A stretch of DNA of 64,000 nt, from assembly GCA_037442565.1 (NCBI GenBank), contig JBBIQA010000001.1, positions 1-64,000 of the forward strand, read 5' to 3'. This DNA comes from PALSA-911 sp037442565 (GTDB lineage Bacteria > Pseudomonadota > Alphaproteobacteria > Acetobacterales > Acetobacteraceae). Positions 8,356-17,069 of this stretch are shown piece by piece. Below the pieces are notes generated by a model. It had not been told where the DNA came from and searched no databases. It was given only the letters and a program-made list of their open reading frames with translations. The translations under genes and the position numbers were made by a program. The number at the start of each line of letters is the position of its first letter. Position 1 is the stretch's first letter.

Positions 8356-9870
8356 ATGTATCAATCCAGGATTATCCAGCCCGATAGCGGCCCCGGCCAT
8401 TCCGGCCAGTCAACCAGCCCCCCATCGCCGGCGATCCGCCCCCGAACCACGGAGCAGCCGGCGCGGGTGGGACCCGCCACGCTCCTCGCCGGACTGCTGG
8501 CAATGGATGCGCTGATCGGATTCGGCACGCCGCTGCTGGCCACCTTGCGGTTCGGGGCGCCGAAATCCGCCTCCGTCCCGGTGATCCTGCTGACGGCCAT
8601 ACTGACCCTGTGCCTCATCGGGCTGTTCGGCGGCTACGCCCCGCGCCTGCTGCGCCGGCGCGCCGGCCAGGTCCGGCTGGTGCTCGCCGCCTGCGTCGCC
8701 GCCACGGGCGCCACCGCGCTGGCGGCCTGGACGTTCGACGCCGGCCGGATGGTCAACCTAGAATGGGCCGCTCCCGCGTTCGGCTGCGCCACGCTCGGCC
8801 TGGCGGGCGGGCGCATCCTCGCCCGCTGGCTGTTGGCGCGCCAACAAACCGGCCTCTATGCACCGCGCACCGTGGTGATCGGCGGCGGGCCGGACGGCGC
8901 GCGCCTGATGGCAAGGCTGCTGGACAGCGGGGAACGCCGGCCGGCGGGGGAACGGGTCCGGCTGCTCGGCTACGTCGATGGAAGGCCGACACCGGCCACG
9001 GACGGTGCCAGCGTCGCGCCCTATCTCGGCGGCCTGGCGGAACTGCTGGCGCTGATCCGCTGCGGCGACGTGGACCGGGTGATCATCGCCCTGCCCTGGT
9101 CCGCCCAGGCGCCGGTGCTGGAATTGATCAGCCAGTTGGCCGAATGCCCGGTGCAGATCCAACTGGCCCGCGACCCCAGCGTCGAGTTCGTCGCCGATCG
9201 CCGGCGCTTCGATCGCGAATTGCTGCGAACCGGCCTGCTGCATGTGATGGACCCGCCGCTTTCCGGCCTCGCCAGCCTGGTGAAACGGGCCGAGGACCTC
9301 GCCATCGCCGCGATCCTCCTGCTGGCGGCCCTGCCGATCCTGGCGGCGATCGCCGTGGCGATTCGCCTGGACAGTCCAGGCCCTGTGCTGTTTCGCCAGC
9401 GCCGCACCGGCTTCAACAACCGGGACTTCCAGATGTGGAAGTTCCGCACCATGCATCACCACCTCGCCGACCCCGAGGCGCGGCGTCAAACGACCCACAA
9501 CGACCCTCGCGTGACGCGTGTCGGCGCCTGGCTGAGGCGCACCTCGCTCGACGAACTGCCGCAGATCTTCAACGTGCTGCGCGGCGACATGTCGATCGTC
9601 GGCCCCCGTCCGCACGCTCCCGGCACGCGGGCGGGCCGGCGCGTGTTCGACCAGGTGGTCGGCGATTACGCCGCCCGCCACCGGGTCCGCCCGGGCGTTA
9701 CGGGCCTGGCACAGGTGCGCGGCCTGCGCGGCCCGACCGAGACCGAGGACAAGCTCGTCAGCCGCGTGGACAGCGACCTCGAATACATCGAGAACTGGTC
9801 GCTGTGGCTGGATCTGCGGGTCCTGGCGCAAACCGCCTATGCCGTACTGCGGATGAAGAATGCCTGCTGA
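8356..9870 (+). CDS. Polyprenyl glycosylphosphotransferase (exopolysaccharide initiation)
   Basis: Protein of 504 residues of the WcaJ/ExoY-like family, which loads the first sugar phosphate onto undecaprenyl phosphate at the inner membrane. About four transmembrane helices lie at residues 35-160, then a nucleotide-binding-like domain (PRTVVIGGGPDGARLM near 170), another membrane helix near 320, and the catalytic C-terminal domain with FRQRRTGFNN, MWKFRTMH, DELPQIFNVLRGDMSIVGPR and VRPGVTGLAQV. Its stop overlaps the start of the following GT2 gene by 11 bases, so they are translationally coupled. The leader carries a tandem repeat and an AT-rich dyad. The sugar specificity (glucose or galactose typical) cannot be read. 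Confidence 0.9.
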   Translation: MYQSRIIQPDSGPGHSGQSTSPPSPAIRPRTTEQPARVGPATLLAGLLAMDALIGFGTPLLATLRFGAPKSASVPVILLTAILTLCLIGLFGGYAPRLLRRRAGQVRLVLAACVAATGATALAAWTFDAGRMVNLEWAAPAFGCATLGLAGGRILARWLLARQQTGLYAPRTVVIGGGPDGARLMARLLDSGERRPAGERVRLLGYVDGRPTPATDGASVAPYLGGLAELLALIRCGDVDRVIIALPWSAQAPVLELISQLAECPVQIQLARDPSVEFVADRRRFDRELLRTGLLHVMDPPLSGLASLVKRAEDLAIAAILLLAALPILAAIAVAIRLDSPGPVLFRQRRTGFNNRDFQMWKFRTMHHHLADPEARRQTTHNDPRVTRVGAWLRRTSLDELPQIFNVLRGDMSIVGPRPHAPGTRAGRRVFDQVVGDYAARHRVRPGVTGLAQVRGLRGPTETEDKLVSRVDSDLEYIENWSLWLDLRVLAQTAYAVLRMKNAC

Positions 9871-10867
9871 TCCCGGGGCCTATGACGCCGACATCGTCAT
9901 CCTGGCGCTGAACCGGGCGGAGGACACGCTGGCGGCGATCGACTCGGCGCTGGCGCAGGTCGGCGCCCGGTTCCACGTGATCGTGCTTGACCAAGGCTCC
10001 GCGCCCGAAACACTGGCCCGCTTCGAGCGAGCGCTGGCCGGCCGCCCGGACGCCACGCTGGCGCGATCGGATCGCAACCTCGGCGTCGCCGGCGGGCGAA
10101 ACGCCGCCAGCGCGCTCGGCCACGGGCGGGTCATCATCGGCCTGGACAACGACGCCGTGTTCGCCACCCCGCACACCGCCGCCCAGGCCGTCGCGGTGCT
10201 CGACTCGGGGACGGATCTCGGCGCCATCGGCTTTCGCATCGTGACCTACGACACCAACGAGGAAGACCTGTCGTCCTGGGGCTATCCCGCCGAATTGGTG
10301 CCGCGGGCCGGCGGCACATTCGACAGTGTCACCTTCGTGGGCGCCGGCCACGCCATCCGCCGCGCCGCCTGGGAACAGGCCGGCGGCTACGACGACAAAC
10401 TGTTCTTCTGCTGGGAGGAATACGATTTCTGCCTGCGCGCGATCGAAGCGGGCTGGCGCATCCGCTACCGGGGCGACATCGCCGTGCGCCATCGCGTGGC
10501 GCCGGAAGCGCGGGTGAACTGGAACGCGACCCGCTGGTTCTATTTCATCCGCAACCGCCTGTACATCGGCCGCAAGACCGGCGACGGCACCGTCGCGCTC
10601 GCCGCGCGCTTCACGGTCTACCTGCTGCGCAGCCTGCGCCAGGGCGCCGGAACCCAGGCGCTACGCGCCCTGCCCGCCGCGATCCGCCTGGCCGCGAACG
10701 CACCGCGGCAACGCCTGTCGGCCGCCACCCGCGCCTACCTGCGGCGCAACGACGCCGGCCACCGCAAGAGCCCGCTCGGCCGGTTCCTGGCCGAGCTTCG
10801 CGGCCCCAAAGAACCTACAGCACCGCCTCGGCCACCACGCGCAGCGCTTCCGGCGTCGCACCGTTAA
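9860..10867 (+). CDS. Family 2 glycosyltransferase
   Basis: GT-A fold transferase of 335 residues. YDADIVILALNRAEDTLAAI opens the nucleotide-sugar domain, RSDRNLGVAGGRNAA is a common GT2 segment, and LDNDAV is the DxD-type metal motif near residue 94. CWEEYDFCLRAIEAGW matches the ED-type acceptor/base motif. The ATG lies within the end of the preceding glycosylphosphotransferase gene, so it probably adds the next sugar of the same glycan. The C-terminal 53 bases overlap the convergent LLM gene end. Confidence 0.88.
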   Translation: MPADPGAYDADIVILALNRAEDTLAAIDSALAQVGARFHVIVLDQGSAPETLARFERALAGRPDATLARSDRNLGVAGGRNAASALGHGRVIIGLDNDAVFATPHTAAQAVAVLDSGTDLGAIGFRIVTYDTNEEDLSSWGYPAELVPRAGGTFDSVTFVGAGHAIRRAAWEQAGGYDDKLFFCWEEYDFCLRAIEAGWRIRYRGDIAVRHRVAPEARVNWNATRWFYFIRNRLYIGRKTGDGTVALAARFTVYLLRSLRQGAGTQALRALPAAIRLAANAPRQRLSAATRAYLRRNDAGHRKSPLGRFLAELRGPKEPTAPPRPPRAALPASHR

Positions 10868-11855
10868 GCAGCACCGTGCCGATCTGTCCGTCCTTCACGG
10901 CCTGCTGCCAGACCTGCATCCGGTCCTTGATCCGCTCCGGCGGCCCGACCAGCGACACCTCGTCGATCAGCGCATCCGGCACCGCCGCCTCGGCCTCTTT
11001 CTTCTTGCCGTCGAGATACAGGTTCTGGATCTTGATCGCGGCGTCCTCGTAGCCCATGCGCCGGGCGAGGTCGTTGTAATAGTTCTTCGACCGCGCCCCC
11101 ATGCCGCCGATATACAGTGCGAAATCCGGGCGCAGCTCGTCGCGGCAGGCCGCCACATCCTTGCCGACGCGAATGCGCACATAGGGCGCGCAGTCGAACC
11201 CGTCCAGGTTGGCCGGCTTGCCCGCCTTCACCCGGCCTTCCACGATCCGGTCGGTGAGCAATTTCGGCTGTTCCGGCGACATCCAGATCGGCAGCGTGCC
11301 GTCGGCGCATTCGCCGGCGGTGCGCAGCCCGGCCGGGGTGATGGCGGCGGTGAAGAACTTCATGTCCGGGTTCGGGTGCATGATGCTCTTCAGCGGTCGG
11401 CCCAGGCCTGTCGCGTCGGGGCCCTTGTAAGGGATGTGGTACTGATCGCCGTCGAAGGTCAGCGGCGCCTCGCGCGCCAGGATCTGGCGGATGATGGCGA
11501 TATACTCCTTGGTGCGCGGCATCGGCTTGCCGAACGGCACGCCGTGCCAGCCCTCCACGACCTGCGGGCCGGAAACGCCCACGCCGCACAGGAAACGGTT
11601 GCCCGAAAGCGCCTGCAAGGTCATCGCCGTCATCGCCGCGCAGGCCGGCGTGCGGGCGGGGATCTGCATGATCGACGTGCCGGCCTTGATCTTCGTGGTC
11701 CGCGCCAGCACCCAGGCGATCGGGGTAACGGCGTCGGTGCTGTAGGCCTCCCCCGTCCAGACACTGTCATAGCCGAGGCGTTCCGCCTCCAGCACGGTGT
11801 CCATTTCAAGCTTCGGATGCGCACCGTACATGCGCAGGAACATGCCGAGTTTCAT
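10815..11855 (-). CDS. LLM class F420-type oxidoreductase
   Basis: Protein of 346 residues from the ATG at 11855 (MKLGMFLRMYGAHP); a longer frame adds six residues. Motifs of the F420-linked luciferase-like branch: LGYDSVWTGEAYSTDAV, RTTKIKAGTSIMQIPARTPA and GNRFLCGVGVSGPQVVEGWHG. A standalone TIM barrel with no obvious extra domain. It is four bases downstream of a second LLM gene, and the pair diverges from fbiC, which makes the F420 chromophore, supporting F420 as the cofactor. The last 53 bases overlap the end of the convergent GT2 gene. Confidence 0.85.
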   Translation of the reverse strand: MKLGMFLRMYGAHPKLEMDTVLEAERLGYDSVWTGEAYSTDAVTPIAWVLARTTKIKAGTSIMQIPARTPACAAMTAMTLQALSGNRFLCGVGVSGPQVVEGWHGVPFGKPMPRTKEYIAIIRQILAREAPLTFDGDQYHIPYKGPDATGLGRPLKSIMHPNPDMKFFTAAITPAGLRTAGECADGTLPIWMSPEQPKLLTDRIVEGRVKAGKPANLDGFDCAPYVRIRVGKDVAACRDELRPDFALYIGGMGARSKNYYNDLARRMGYEDAAIKIQNLYLDGKKKEAEAAVPDALIDEVSLVGPPERIKDRMQVWQQAVKDGQIGTVLLNGATPEALRVVAEAVL

Positions 11856-11859
11856 GAGA

Positions 11860-12813
11860 TCAGACCTTCGCAATGATGTCGGAATGGAAGCGTTTCATGC
11901 TCGCCAGCACTTCGTCGGCGGTGGAGCCGGGATAGCCGAAATCGAGCCAGCCCACGCCCAGATCGCGCAGCGCGCGGATGTCGCCGATCATGTCGGCGGC
12001 ACTGCCGGAGAACAGCCGCCGCTCGCCGTCGCCGCCCTTGGCCGGCACGCCCTCGCCATAGGTCTGCACCCGGTAGCCGATCTGCATGGAAGCCGGATCG
12101 CGCCCGGCATCCGCGGTCATCTTGCGCAGGCGGGCGATCCCGGCGGCCAGGCGCGGCACGGTCTCCATCGGATGGGCTGGGTTGGTGCCGATCGGGAACC
12201 AGCCATCGGCGATCTTCGCCGTGCGCCGCAGCGCCGGGCCGCTCTCGCCGCCCACCCAGATGTTCGGGCCGCCCTTCTGCACCGGCTTCGGCTCGAAGGC
12301 GATGTTGGAGAACTTCACGAACTCGCCGTCGAAGGACGGATTCTCGTCCGTCCACAGCGACTTCATCGCCGCCAGATACTCGTCCGTCACCCGGCCGCGC
12401 GCGTCGAAATCCGGCGCGCCGACCGCCTCGAACTCCTCGCGCATCCAGCCGGCGCCGACGCCGAGCTCCACCCGTCCGCCCGACAGCACGTCGATGGTGG
12501 AGATGATCTTGGCGGTGAGCACCGCCGGGCGATGCGGCACCACCATCACCGAGGTCAGCAGCCGGATGCGCGAGGTCTTCGCCGCAATGAAGGCGACCGC
12601 CGTGAGCTGCTCATGGCGCGCCTGGCGGGAGCCGGCGGGAAACTCGCCGGTGGCCGAATACGGATAGCGGGCATTGATGTCGTTCGGGATGACGATGTGG
12701 TCGCTGACGGTCAGGTAATCATACCCCATCGCCTCGCCCTCGACGGCAACGCGAACCATCGTGTCGGGTGCCGACATGGGGCCGCTGATCGGCGCGCTGA
12801 AACCGAATTTCAT
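11860..12813 (-). CDS. TIGR03619-like F420-dependent LLM oxidoreductase
   Basis: Protein of 317 residues starting at 12813 (MKFGFSAPISGPMSAP) behind GGGAGAGACACGG; an upstream in-frame start at 12999 would add 62 atypical residues. GYDYLTVSDHIVIP, RIRLLTSVMVVPHRPA, GRVELGVGAGWMREEFEAVG and PNIWVGGESGPALRRTAK are typical of the Rv2161c/TIGR03619 group predicted to use F420. Four bases separate it from the next LLM gene, and 203 bases from fbiC on the other strand, giving a shared divergent promoter region. Substrate unknown. Confidence 0.87.
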   Translation of the reverse strand: MKFGFSAPISGPMSAPDTMVRVAVEGEAMGYDYLTVSDHIVIPNDINARYPYSATGEFPAGSRQARHEQLTAVAFIAAKTSRIRLLTSVMVVPHRPAVLTAKIISTIDVLSGGRVELGVGAGWMREEFEAVGAPDFDARGRVTDEYLAAMKSLWTDENPSFDGEFVKFSNIAFEPKPVQKGGPNIWVGGESGPALRRTAKIADGWFPIGTNPAHPMETVPRLAAGIARLRKMTADAGRDPASMQIGYRVQTYGEGVPAKGGDGERRLFSGSAADMIGDIRALRDLGVGWLDFGYPGSTADEVLASMKRFHSDIIAKV

Positions 12814-13016
12814 CCGTGTCTCTCCCTGAATATCCGTGGCTTGGCGTGGCGATGCCCGCGATTGGCCAGGATCATCCGGCATAAGCCGCCCGCCGGCAAT
12901 GGGAGCCATGCTCGCCTCCGGGTTTGACGACACCCCGGATCGGATGCAGCGTTCCTCGCAAACGGCTATTGGCCCGATCCTATCGGCCGCATGCCCCAAG
13001 CTGGACCAGGATGACC

Positions 13017-15377
13017 ATGACCGACGCGACCCTGAGACACCGGATCGAGACGGCGCCGCTCGCCGAGTTGATGGCCGAAGCCGGCCGTGCGCGCGACAAC
13101 GCGCACGGGCGCAATCTGTCCTACTCGCGCAAGGTCTTCATCCCGCTAACCAAGCTGTGCCGGGACGTGTGCCACTACTGCACCTTCGCCGAACGCCCGC
13201 GCGCCGGCCACGCCGCCTATCTTTCCGCCGACGAAGTGCTGGCCATCGCCCGCGCCGGCCAGGCGGCCGGCTGCACGGAGGCGCTGTTCACTCTCGGCGA
13301 CAAGCCGGAACTGCGCTATCGCGCCGCCGAGGAGGCACTGGCGGCCCTCGGACACCCCACCACGATCTCCTACCTGCGGGAGATGTGCGCGCTGGTGCTG
13401 AAGGAAACCACGCTGCTGCCGCACGTGAACCCCGGCGTGATGACGCGCGAGGAAATCGCGGCCTTGCGGGAGGTTTCCGCCAGCCAGGGCATCATGCTGG
13501 AATCGACCAGCGAAAAGCTCTGCGAACCCGGCGGCGTGCATTACGGCTCGCCGGACAAGCACCCCGCCGTCCGCCTGGAGACCCTGCGCCTGGCCGGCGA
13601 ACTGGCGGTGCCGTTCACCACCGGCATCCTGATCGGCATCGGCGAAACGCGCGCCGAACGGCTCGATGCGCTGTTCGCGATCCGCGACCTGCACCGGCAG
13701 TACGGTCACATCCAGGAAGTGATCGTGCAGAATTTCCGTGCCAAGCCAGACACCAGGCGGGCCGGCGCGGAGGAGCCGGACCTGCAGGACATGCTGTGGA
13801 CGGTCGCCGCCGCCCGGCTGATCCTGGGGCCGCAGATGAACCTCCAGGCGCCGCCGAACCTCACGCCGGCGGAGTATGAAAAGCTGATCGCCGCCGGGAT
13901 CAACGATTGGGGCGGCGTTTCCCCGGTCACGCCCGATCACGTCAATCCCGAAGCCCCCTGGCCCGAGCTGGAAGAGCTCGCCGACCGCACGGCCGCCATG
14001 GGCAAGATCCTGGTGCAGCGCCTGCCGGTGTATCCGTCCTACGCCCAGGCGCCGGCGCGCTGGCTGGCGCCTTCGGTCGCGGCCAAGGTCCGCCGCGCCT
14101 CGGACGCCGACGGCCTGGCGCGCGACGACAACTGGGCCCCCGGCCTGACCACCATCCCGCAGCAGCCGAAGGCCCGCCTCGACAAGGTCGATCCCGCCAT
14201 CGAGCGCATCCTGGATCGCGCCGTGCAAGGCCAACGGCTGGAAGAAAACGACATCGTCCGCCTCTTCGCCGCCCGCGACATCGACTACGACCGGGTGATC
14301 CAGACCGCCGACGCGCTGCGCAAAAGCGTCAGCGGCGAGGTGATCCGCTACGTCGTCAACCGCAACATCAACTATACGAACGTTTGTTACTATCGTTGCA
14401 CGTTCTGCGCCTTCTCCAAGGGCAAGACGCACGAGGCGCTGCGCGGCACGCCGTACGATCTCGACATGGGCGAAATCGTGCGCCGCGCCGAGGAAGCCTG
14501 GGCCCGCGGTGCCACCGAGGTCTGCCTGCAAGGCGGCATCCACCCCGACTACACCGGCAACACCTATATCGGCATCGCCAAGGCCATCAAGGCGGTGCTG
14601 CCGGACATGCACGTGCACGCCTTCTCGCCCCTGGAAGTGTTCCAGGGCGCGGCGACCCTGAACAAGCCGGTTGGCGAGTTCCTGGGTGAACTGAAGACAG
14701 CCGGCCTCGGCACCCTGCCCGGCACCGCGGCGGAAATCCTGGACGACGAAATCCGGAAAATCATCGCCCCCGACAAGATCAACACCCAGCAATGGCTGGA
14801 CGTGATGCGCGCCGCCCACGGCCAGGGCCTGCGCACCACCTCCACCATCATGTACGGTCACACGGAACGGCCGATCCACTGGGCGCGCCACCTGCTGCGC
14901 ATCCGCGACCTGCAGGCCGAAACCGGCGGGTTCACCGAATTCGTCCCGCTGCCGTTCGTGCACATGGAAGCGCCGATGTATCTGCGCGGCCTGTCCCGCA
15001 GCGGCCCGACCGTGCGCGAGGCCATCCTGATGCACGCCGTCGCGCGCCTGGCGCTGCACCCGCTGATCCCCAACATCCAGACATCCTGGGTGAAGATGGG
15101 CCCGGAAGGCGTGGCCCTGTGCCTGAACGCCGGCGCCAACGATCTCGGCGGCACGCTGATGAATGAAAGCATCTCCCGCGCCGCCGGCACCCAGCACGGC
15201 CAGGAATTCCCGCCCGAGGAAATGGAACGGGTGATCACCTCCATCGGCCGTGTGCCGCGCCAGCGCAGCACCACCTACGGCCCGGTGCCGCAGGAGCGCC
15301 AGGCGGTTTCCTTCAACGCCGCCGAGCTATCGCCGGTTGTTCAAACGCCGGTCCGCAAGCTCGCCGCGGCGGAGTAG
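13017..15377 (+). CDS. fbiC: Bifunctional FO synthase (CofG/CofH fusion)
   Basis: About 786 residues containing two radical-SAM domains in one chain. The N-terminal CofG half has CRDVCHYC (C-x3-C-x2-C) near residues 48-55, and the C-terminal CofH half has CYYRCTFC near residue 457, each binding a 4Fe-4S cluster with SAM. Together they make 7,8-didemethyl-8-hydroxy-5-deazariboflavin (FO) from tyrosine and a flavin-pathway pyrimidine. Other conserved pieces are LMNESISRAAGTQHGQE and ATEVCLQGGIHPDYTG in CofH. An ATG at 13011 is also possible; AGGA at 13008-13011 better suits 13017. Genes for the later F420 steps (CofC, CofD, CofE) are not in the window. Divergent from two F420-type LLM genes. 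Confidence 0.95.
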   Translation: MTDATLRHRIETAPLAELMAEAGRARDNAHGRNLSYSRKVFIPLTKLCRDVCHYCTFAERPRAGHAAYLSADEVLAIARAGQAAGCTEALFTLGDKPELRYRAAEEALAALGHPTTISYLREMCALVLKETTLLPHVNPGVMTREEIAALREVSASQGIMLESTSEKLCEPGGVHYGSPDKHPAVRLETLRLAGELAVPFTTGILIGIGETRAERLDALFAIRDLHRQYGHIQEVIVQNFRAKPDTRRAGAEEPDLQDMLWTVAAARLILGPQMNLQAPPNLTPAEYEKLIAAGINDWGGVSPVTPDHVNPEAPWPELEELADRTAAMGKILVQRLPVYPSYAQAPARWLAPSVAAKVRRASDADGLARDDNWAPGLTTIPQQPKARLDKVDPAIERILDRAVQGQRLEENDIVRLFAARDIDYDRVIQTADALRKSVSGEVIRYVVNRNINYTNVCYYRCTFCAFSKGKTHEALRGTPYDLDMGEIVRRAEEAWARGATEVCLQGGIHPDYTGNTYIGIAKAIKAVLPDMHVHAFSPLEVFQGAATLNKPVGEFLGELKTAGLGTLPGTAAEILDDEIRKIIAPDKINTQQWLDVMRAAHGQGLRTTSTIMYGHTERPIHWARHLLRIRDLQAETGGFTEFVPLPFVHMEAPMYLRGLSRSGPTVREAILMHAVARLALHPLIPNIQTSWVKMGPEGVALCLNAGANDLGGTLMNESISRAAGTQHGQEFPPEEMERVITSIGRVPRQRSTTYGPVPQERQAVSFNAAELSPVVQTPVRKLAAAE

Positions 15378-15389
15378 GACCAGCCCCGC

Positions 15390-16172
15390 TCAGCCTCGCT
15401 GCGGCGCGGCCGGCGTCGTGAACGGCTGGGTGGGCGGCGCGTTCGACGGCGCGGCGGGCGCGCCCGGCTGGAACGGCTGGGTCGGCTGAGCCGGCTGTGG
15501 GGGCGTCAGGCTCGCGCGGCATTGGTTGAAGGCGTTGATGACGTTGGAAGTACCGGCCAATCCACCGTTCCAGGCCGGCTCGTTGCCGCTCGGAAACAGC
15601 AGCCGCAGCGTGCGCCCATTGCGCAATGCCCGCATGAACAGGACGGATCGCTCCATCGGCAGGCGGACAATCAGCGTCCGTCCCATGCCGGTGGCCCGCT
15701 CCGCCGTGGCGGCGCGGCCATCGAACTGGAACTGCACGTCCACCGGCGTGTTTTCCGGGATCGCCCAACTGTCCTTGCTGATCTGGATCTCCAGGCCGTC
15801 CTCGCCGGCATATTGCTGGACCGCGATGCGCCGCCCCTCCCCGCCCGCGGTGGCGATGCCGCAGAGGCGGCGCTGGTCGTCACCGCCGCTATAGGCCGAC
15901 CACAGGCCGGAGCGAAGGATCTCCGTCGGCTGCGGCACGGCGGGGTTCTCCGCCGGTTGCGCGGCCTGGCTGCCCGACGGCTGCGCCTTGGGGATTTCCA
16001 ACGGCTGCGCCTTGGGGATCTCCAACGGCTGCGCCTTGGGTACCTCCAACGGCTGCGCCTTGGGTACCTCCAACGGCTGCGCCTGGGCGGATGGCGCCGT
16101 CAGCGAAGCCGTGGCCAGGATGATCGCTGCGGCCAGCATCGGTTTGAAGCCTTGACGACGAAGCGACTGCAC
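15390..16172 (-). CDS. Secreted protein with AQPLE(V/I)PK tandem repeats
   Basis: Protein of 260 residues from a GTG start preceded by AGGA. A signal peptide (FKPMLAAAIILATASLTAPSAQA) is followed by four copies of the octapeptide AQPLE[V/I]PK and a degenerate fifth. The folded middle (about residues 80-220) has two cysteines (RLCGIA and AFNQCRA) that could pair, and SWAIPENTPVDVQFQFDG. The tail is Pro/Gln/Ala-rich. It loosely recalls invasion-associated-locus-B-type periplasmic proteins, but I would not name it. It is the last of three exported-protein genes on this strand, with its start 10 bases after the preceding lipoprotein stop. Confidence 0.75.
   Translation of the reverse strand: MQSLRRQGFKPMLAAAIILATASLTAPSAQAQPLEVPKAQPLEVPKAQPLEIPKAQPLEIPKAQPSGSQAAQPAENPAVPQPTEILRSGLWSAYSGGDDQRRLCGIATAGGEGRRIAVQQYAGEDGLEIQISKDSWAIPENTPVDVQFQFDGRAATAERATGMGRTLIVRLPMERSVLFMRALRNGRTLRLLFPSGNEPAWNGGLAGTSNVINAFNQCRASLTPPQPAQPTQPFQPGAPAAPSNAPPTQPFTTPAAPQRG
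15977..16090. repeat. 24-bp in-frame tandem repeat (octapeptide coding)
   Basis: Copies begin at 15977, 16001, 16025 and 16049, with a partial fifth at 16073. Each starts ACGGCTGCGCCTTGGG and differs mainly in the GATTTCC/GATCTCC/TACCTCC end. The two TACC copies and the two GAT copies are adjacent, suggesting stepwise duplication. They encode AQPLE[V/I]PK just after the signal peptide of the 15390-16172 product. Confidence 0.92.
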
Positions 16173-16181
16173 GGTCCTGGT

Positions 16182-16469
16182 TCAATACTGATAGGGGCCG
16201 GAGCGCTGCGGCGCCGCATGATAAGCGGACTGGGCCGGTGCATGCGGCGTGGTCAGGGCGCCGCCCGCCGCACCGACCGCGCCGCCGATCAGCGCGCCGG
16301 TGAGCGCCCCGCTGCCGCCACCGGCCAAGCCCCCCAAAGCCGCGCCGGCGCCGGCGCCGATCGCGGCACCGCCCAGCGCCCGCTGGCCCGGATCGTTCGG
16401 ATTGGTGCAGCCCGCCAGGATACCGGCAACGGCGGCAACGATAAGCACGGTCGTGATGCGTGAACGCAT
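16182..16469 (-). CDS. Small glycine-zipper lipoprotein
   Basis: Lipoprotein of 95 residues from the ATG at 16469, with GAGG about six bases upstream; the open frame extends further but its upstream residues are unlike any signal. The N-terminus is a lipoprotein signal with lipobox ILAGC. After a short NPNDPGQ linker comes a glycine-zipper region (ALGGAAIGAGAGAALGG and GALIGGAVGAAGG), a feature of small outer-membrane lipoproteins such as the SlyB/Rcc01693-like group, which insert or oligomerise in membranes. The C-terminus is a short polar tail. It lies between two other exported-protein genes on the same strand. Confidence 0.82.
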   Translation of the reverse strand: MRSRITTVLIVAAVAGILAGCTNPNDPGQRALGGAAIGAGAGAALGGLAGGGSGALTGALIGGAVGAAGGALTTPHAPAQSAYHAAPQRSGPYQY

Positions 16470-16534
16470 GGCAACCTCATTGTCCCAGATTAAAGGTCGA
16501 TCGAAAGCGCAGGGCGGTTGAAGGCAGCGCCCGA

Positions 16535-16846
16535 TCAGTGCAGCGGAATGTTCACCCCGATCGATAGGCCTGGCGTGGCAGGCGCATACACCATGGGAGG
16601 AGCCGCATAGACCATCGGTGGGGCATAAACGACCGGTGGCGCCGCATAGACGACCGGTGGGCGCATATAAACAACCGGCGGCGGATAATAGACCGGCGGC
16701 CCAACCACCACGCCGCCATAGAAGCCACCCCGGCCCCATCCTCCCTCATGGCCGCCCCAATGACGGCCATCTGCAAGTGCAGAGCCAGAAATCATCGTCA
16801 AAATAACTGGGATCGAGATATTTTTCCAAGTATATCGGATGTTCAT
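16535..16846 (-). CDS. Small secreted Pro/Tyr/Val-rich repeat protein
   Basis: Protein of 103 residues with a signal peptide (ISIPVILTMISGSALA) and a mature part made of a His/Gly-rich patch (GRHWGGHEGGWGRGG) followed by about six variations of VVYAPP or MVYAPP. This resembles the short PXPV-type repeat proteins of Gram-negative envelopes, whose function is unknown. The first 25 codons are clearly AT-richer than the rest of the window. It is the first gene of a run of three exported proteins; the 223 bases upstream hold nothing I can name. Confidence 0.72.
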   Translation of the reverse strand: MNIRYTWKNISIPVILTMISGSALADGRHWGGHEGGWGRGGFYGGVVVGPPVYYPPPVVYMRPPVVYAAPPVVYAPPMVYAAPPMVYAPATPGLSIGVNIPLH

Positions 16847-17069
16847 GGGCCAACCTCATTTCGATTTCAGCAAACAGCCCGGAATCCGGTCTGGCTGAGC
16901 GCAAAGATGTGGCAACCAACTGTGGCAAAATATAGTCCGATGTCGCTCCGAAGGACTGATATCACGCGTTTATGAACTTGGAGCATACGCCGCATCCAGA
17001 ATCCGCGCCACGCCAGACAGCCCGATACGGCCGGCGGCGCCTGGCCCAAGCGCCGCCACGGCGCGAACC

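Noticed and set aside
8133..8387. An 84-codon frame in the leader of the polysaccharide gene
   Set aside because: Composition is Pro/Arg/His-rich from the tandem repeat, there is no ribosome site, and it overlaps the start of 8356.
13146..15197. A 683-codon open frame antisense to fbiC
   Set aside because: fbiC has both radical-SAM motifs and full length; the opposite frame is a mirror effect of third-position GC.
15977..16090. Short regularly spaced repeats as a CRISPR array
   Set aside because: The units are directly adjacent without spacers and encode an in-frame octapeptide.
16470..16739. N-terminal extension of the glycine-zipper lipoprotein
   Set aside because: It overlaps the VYAPP protein gene out of frame and would bury the lipoprotein signal inside the chain.
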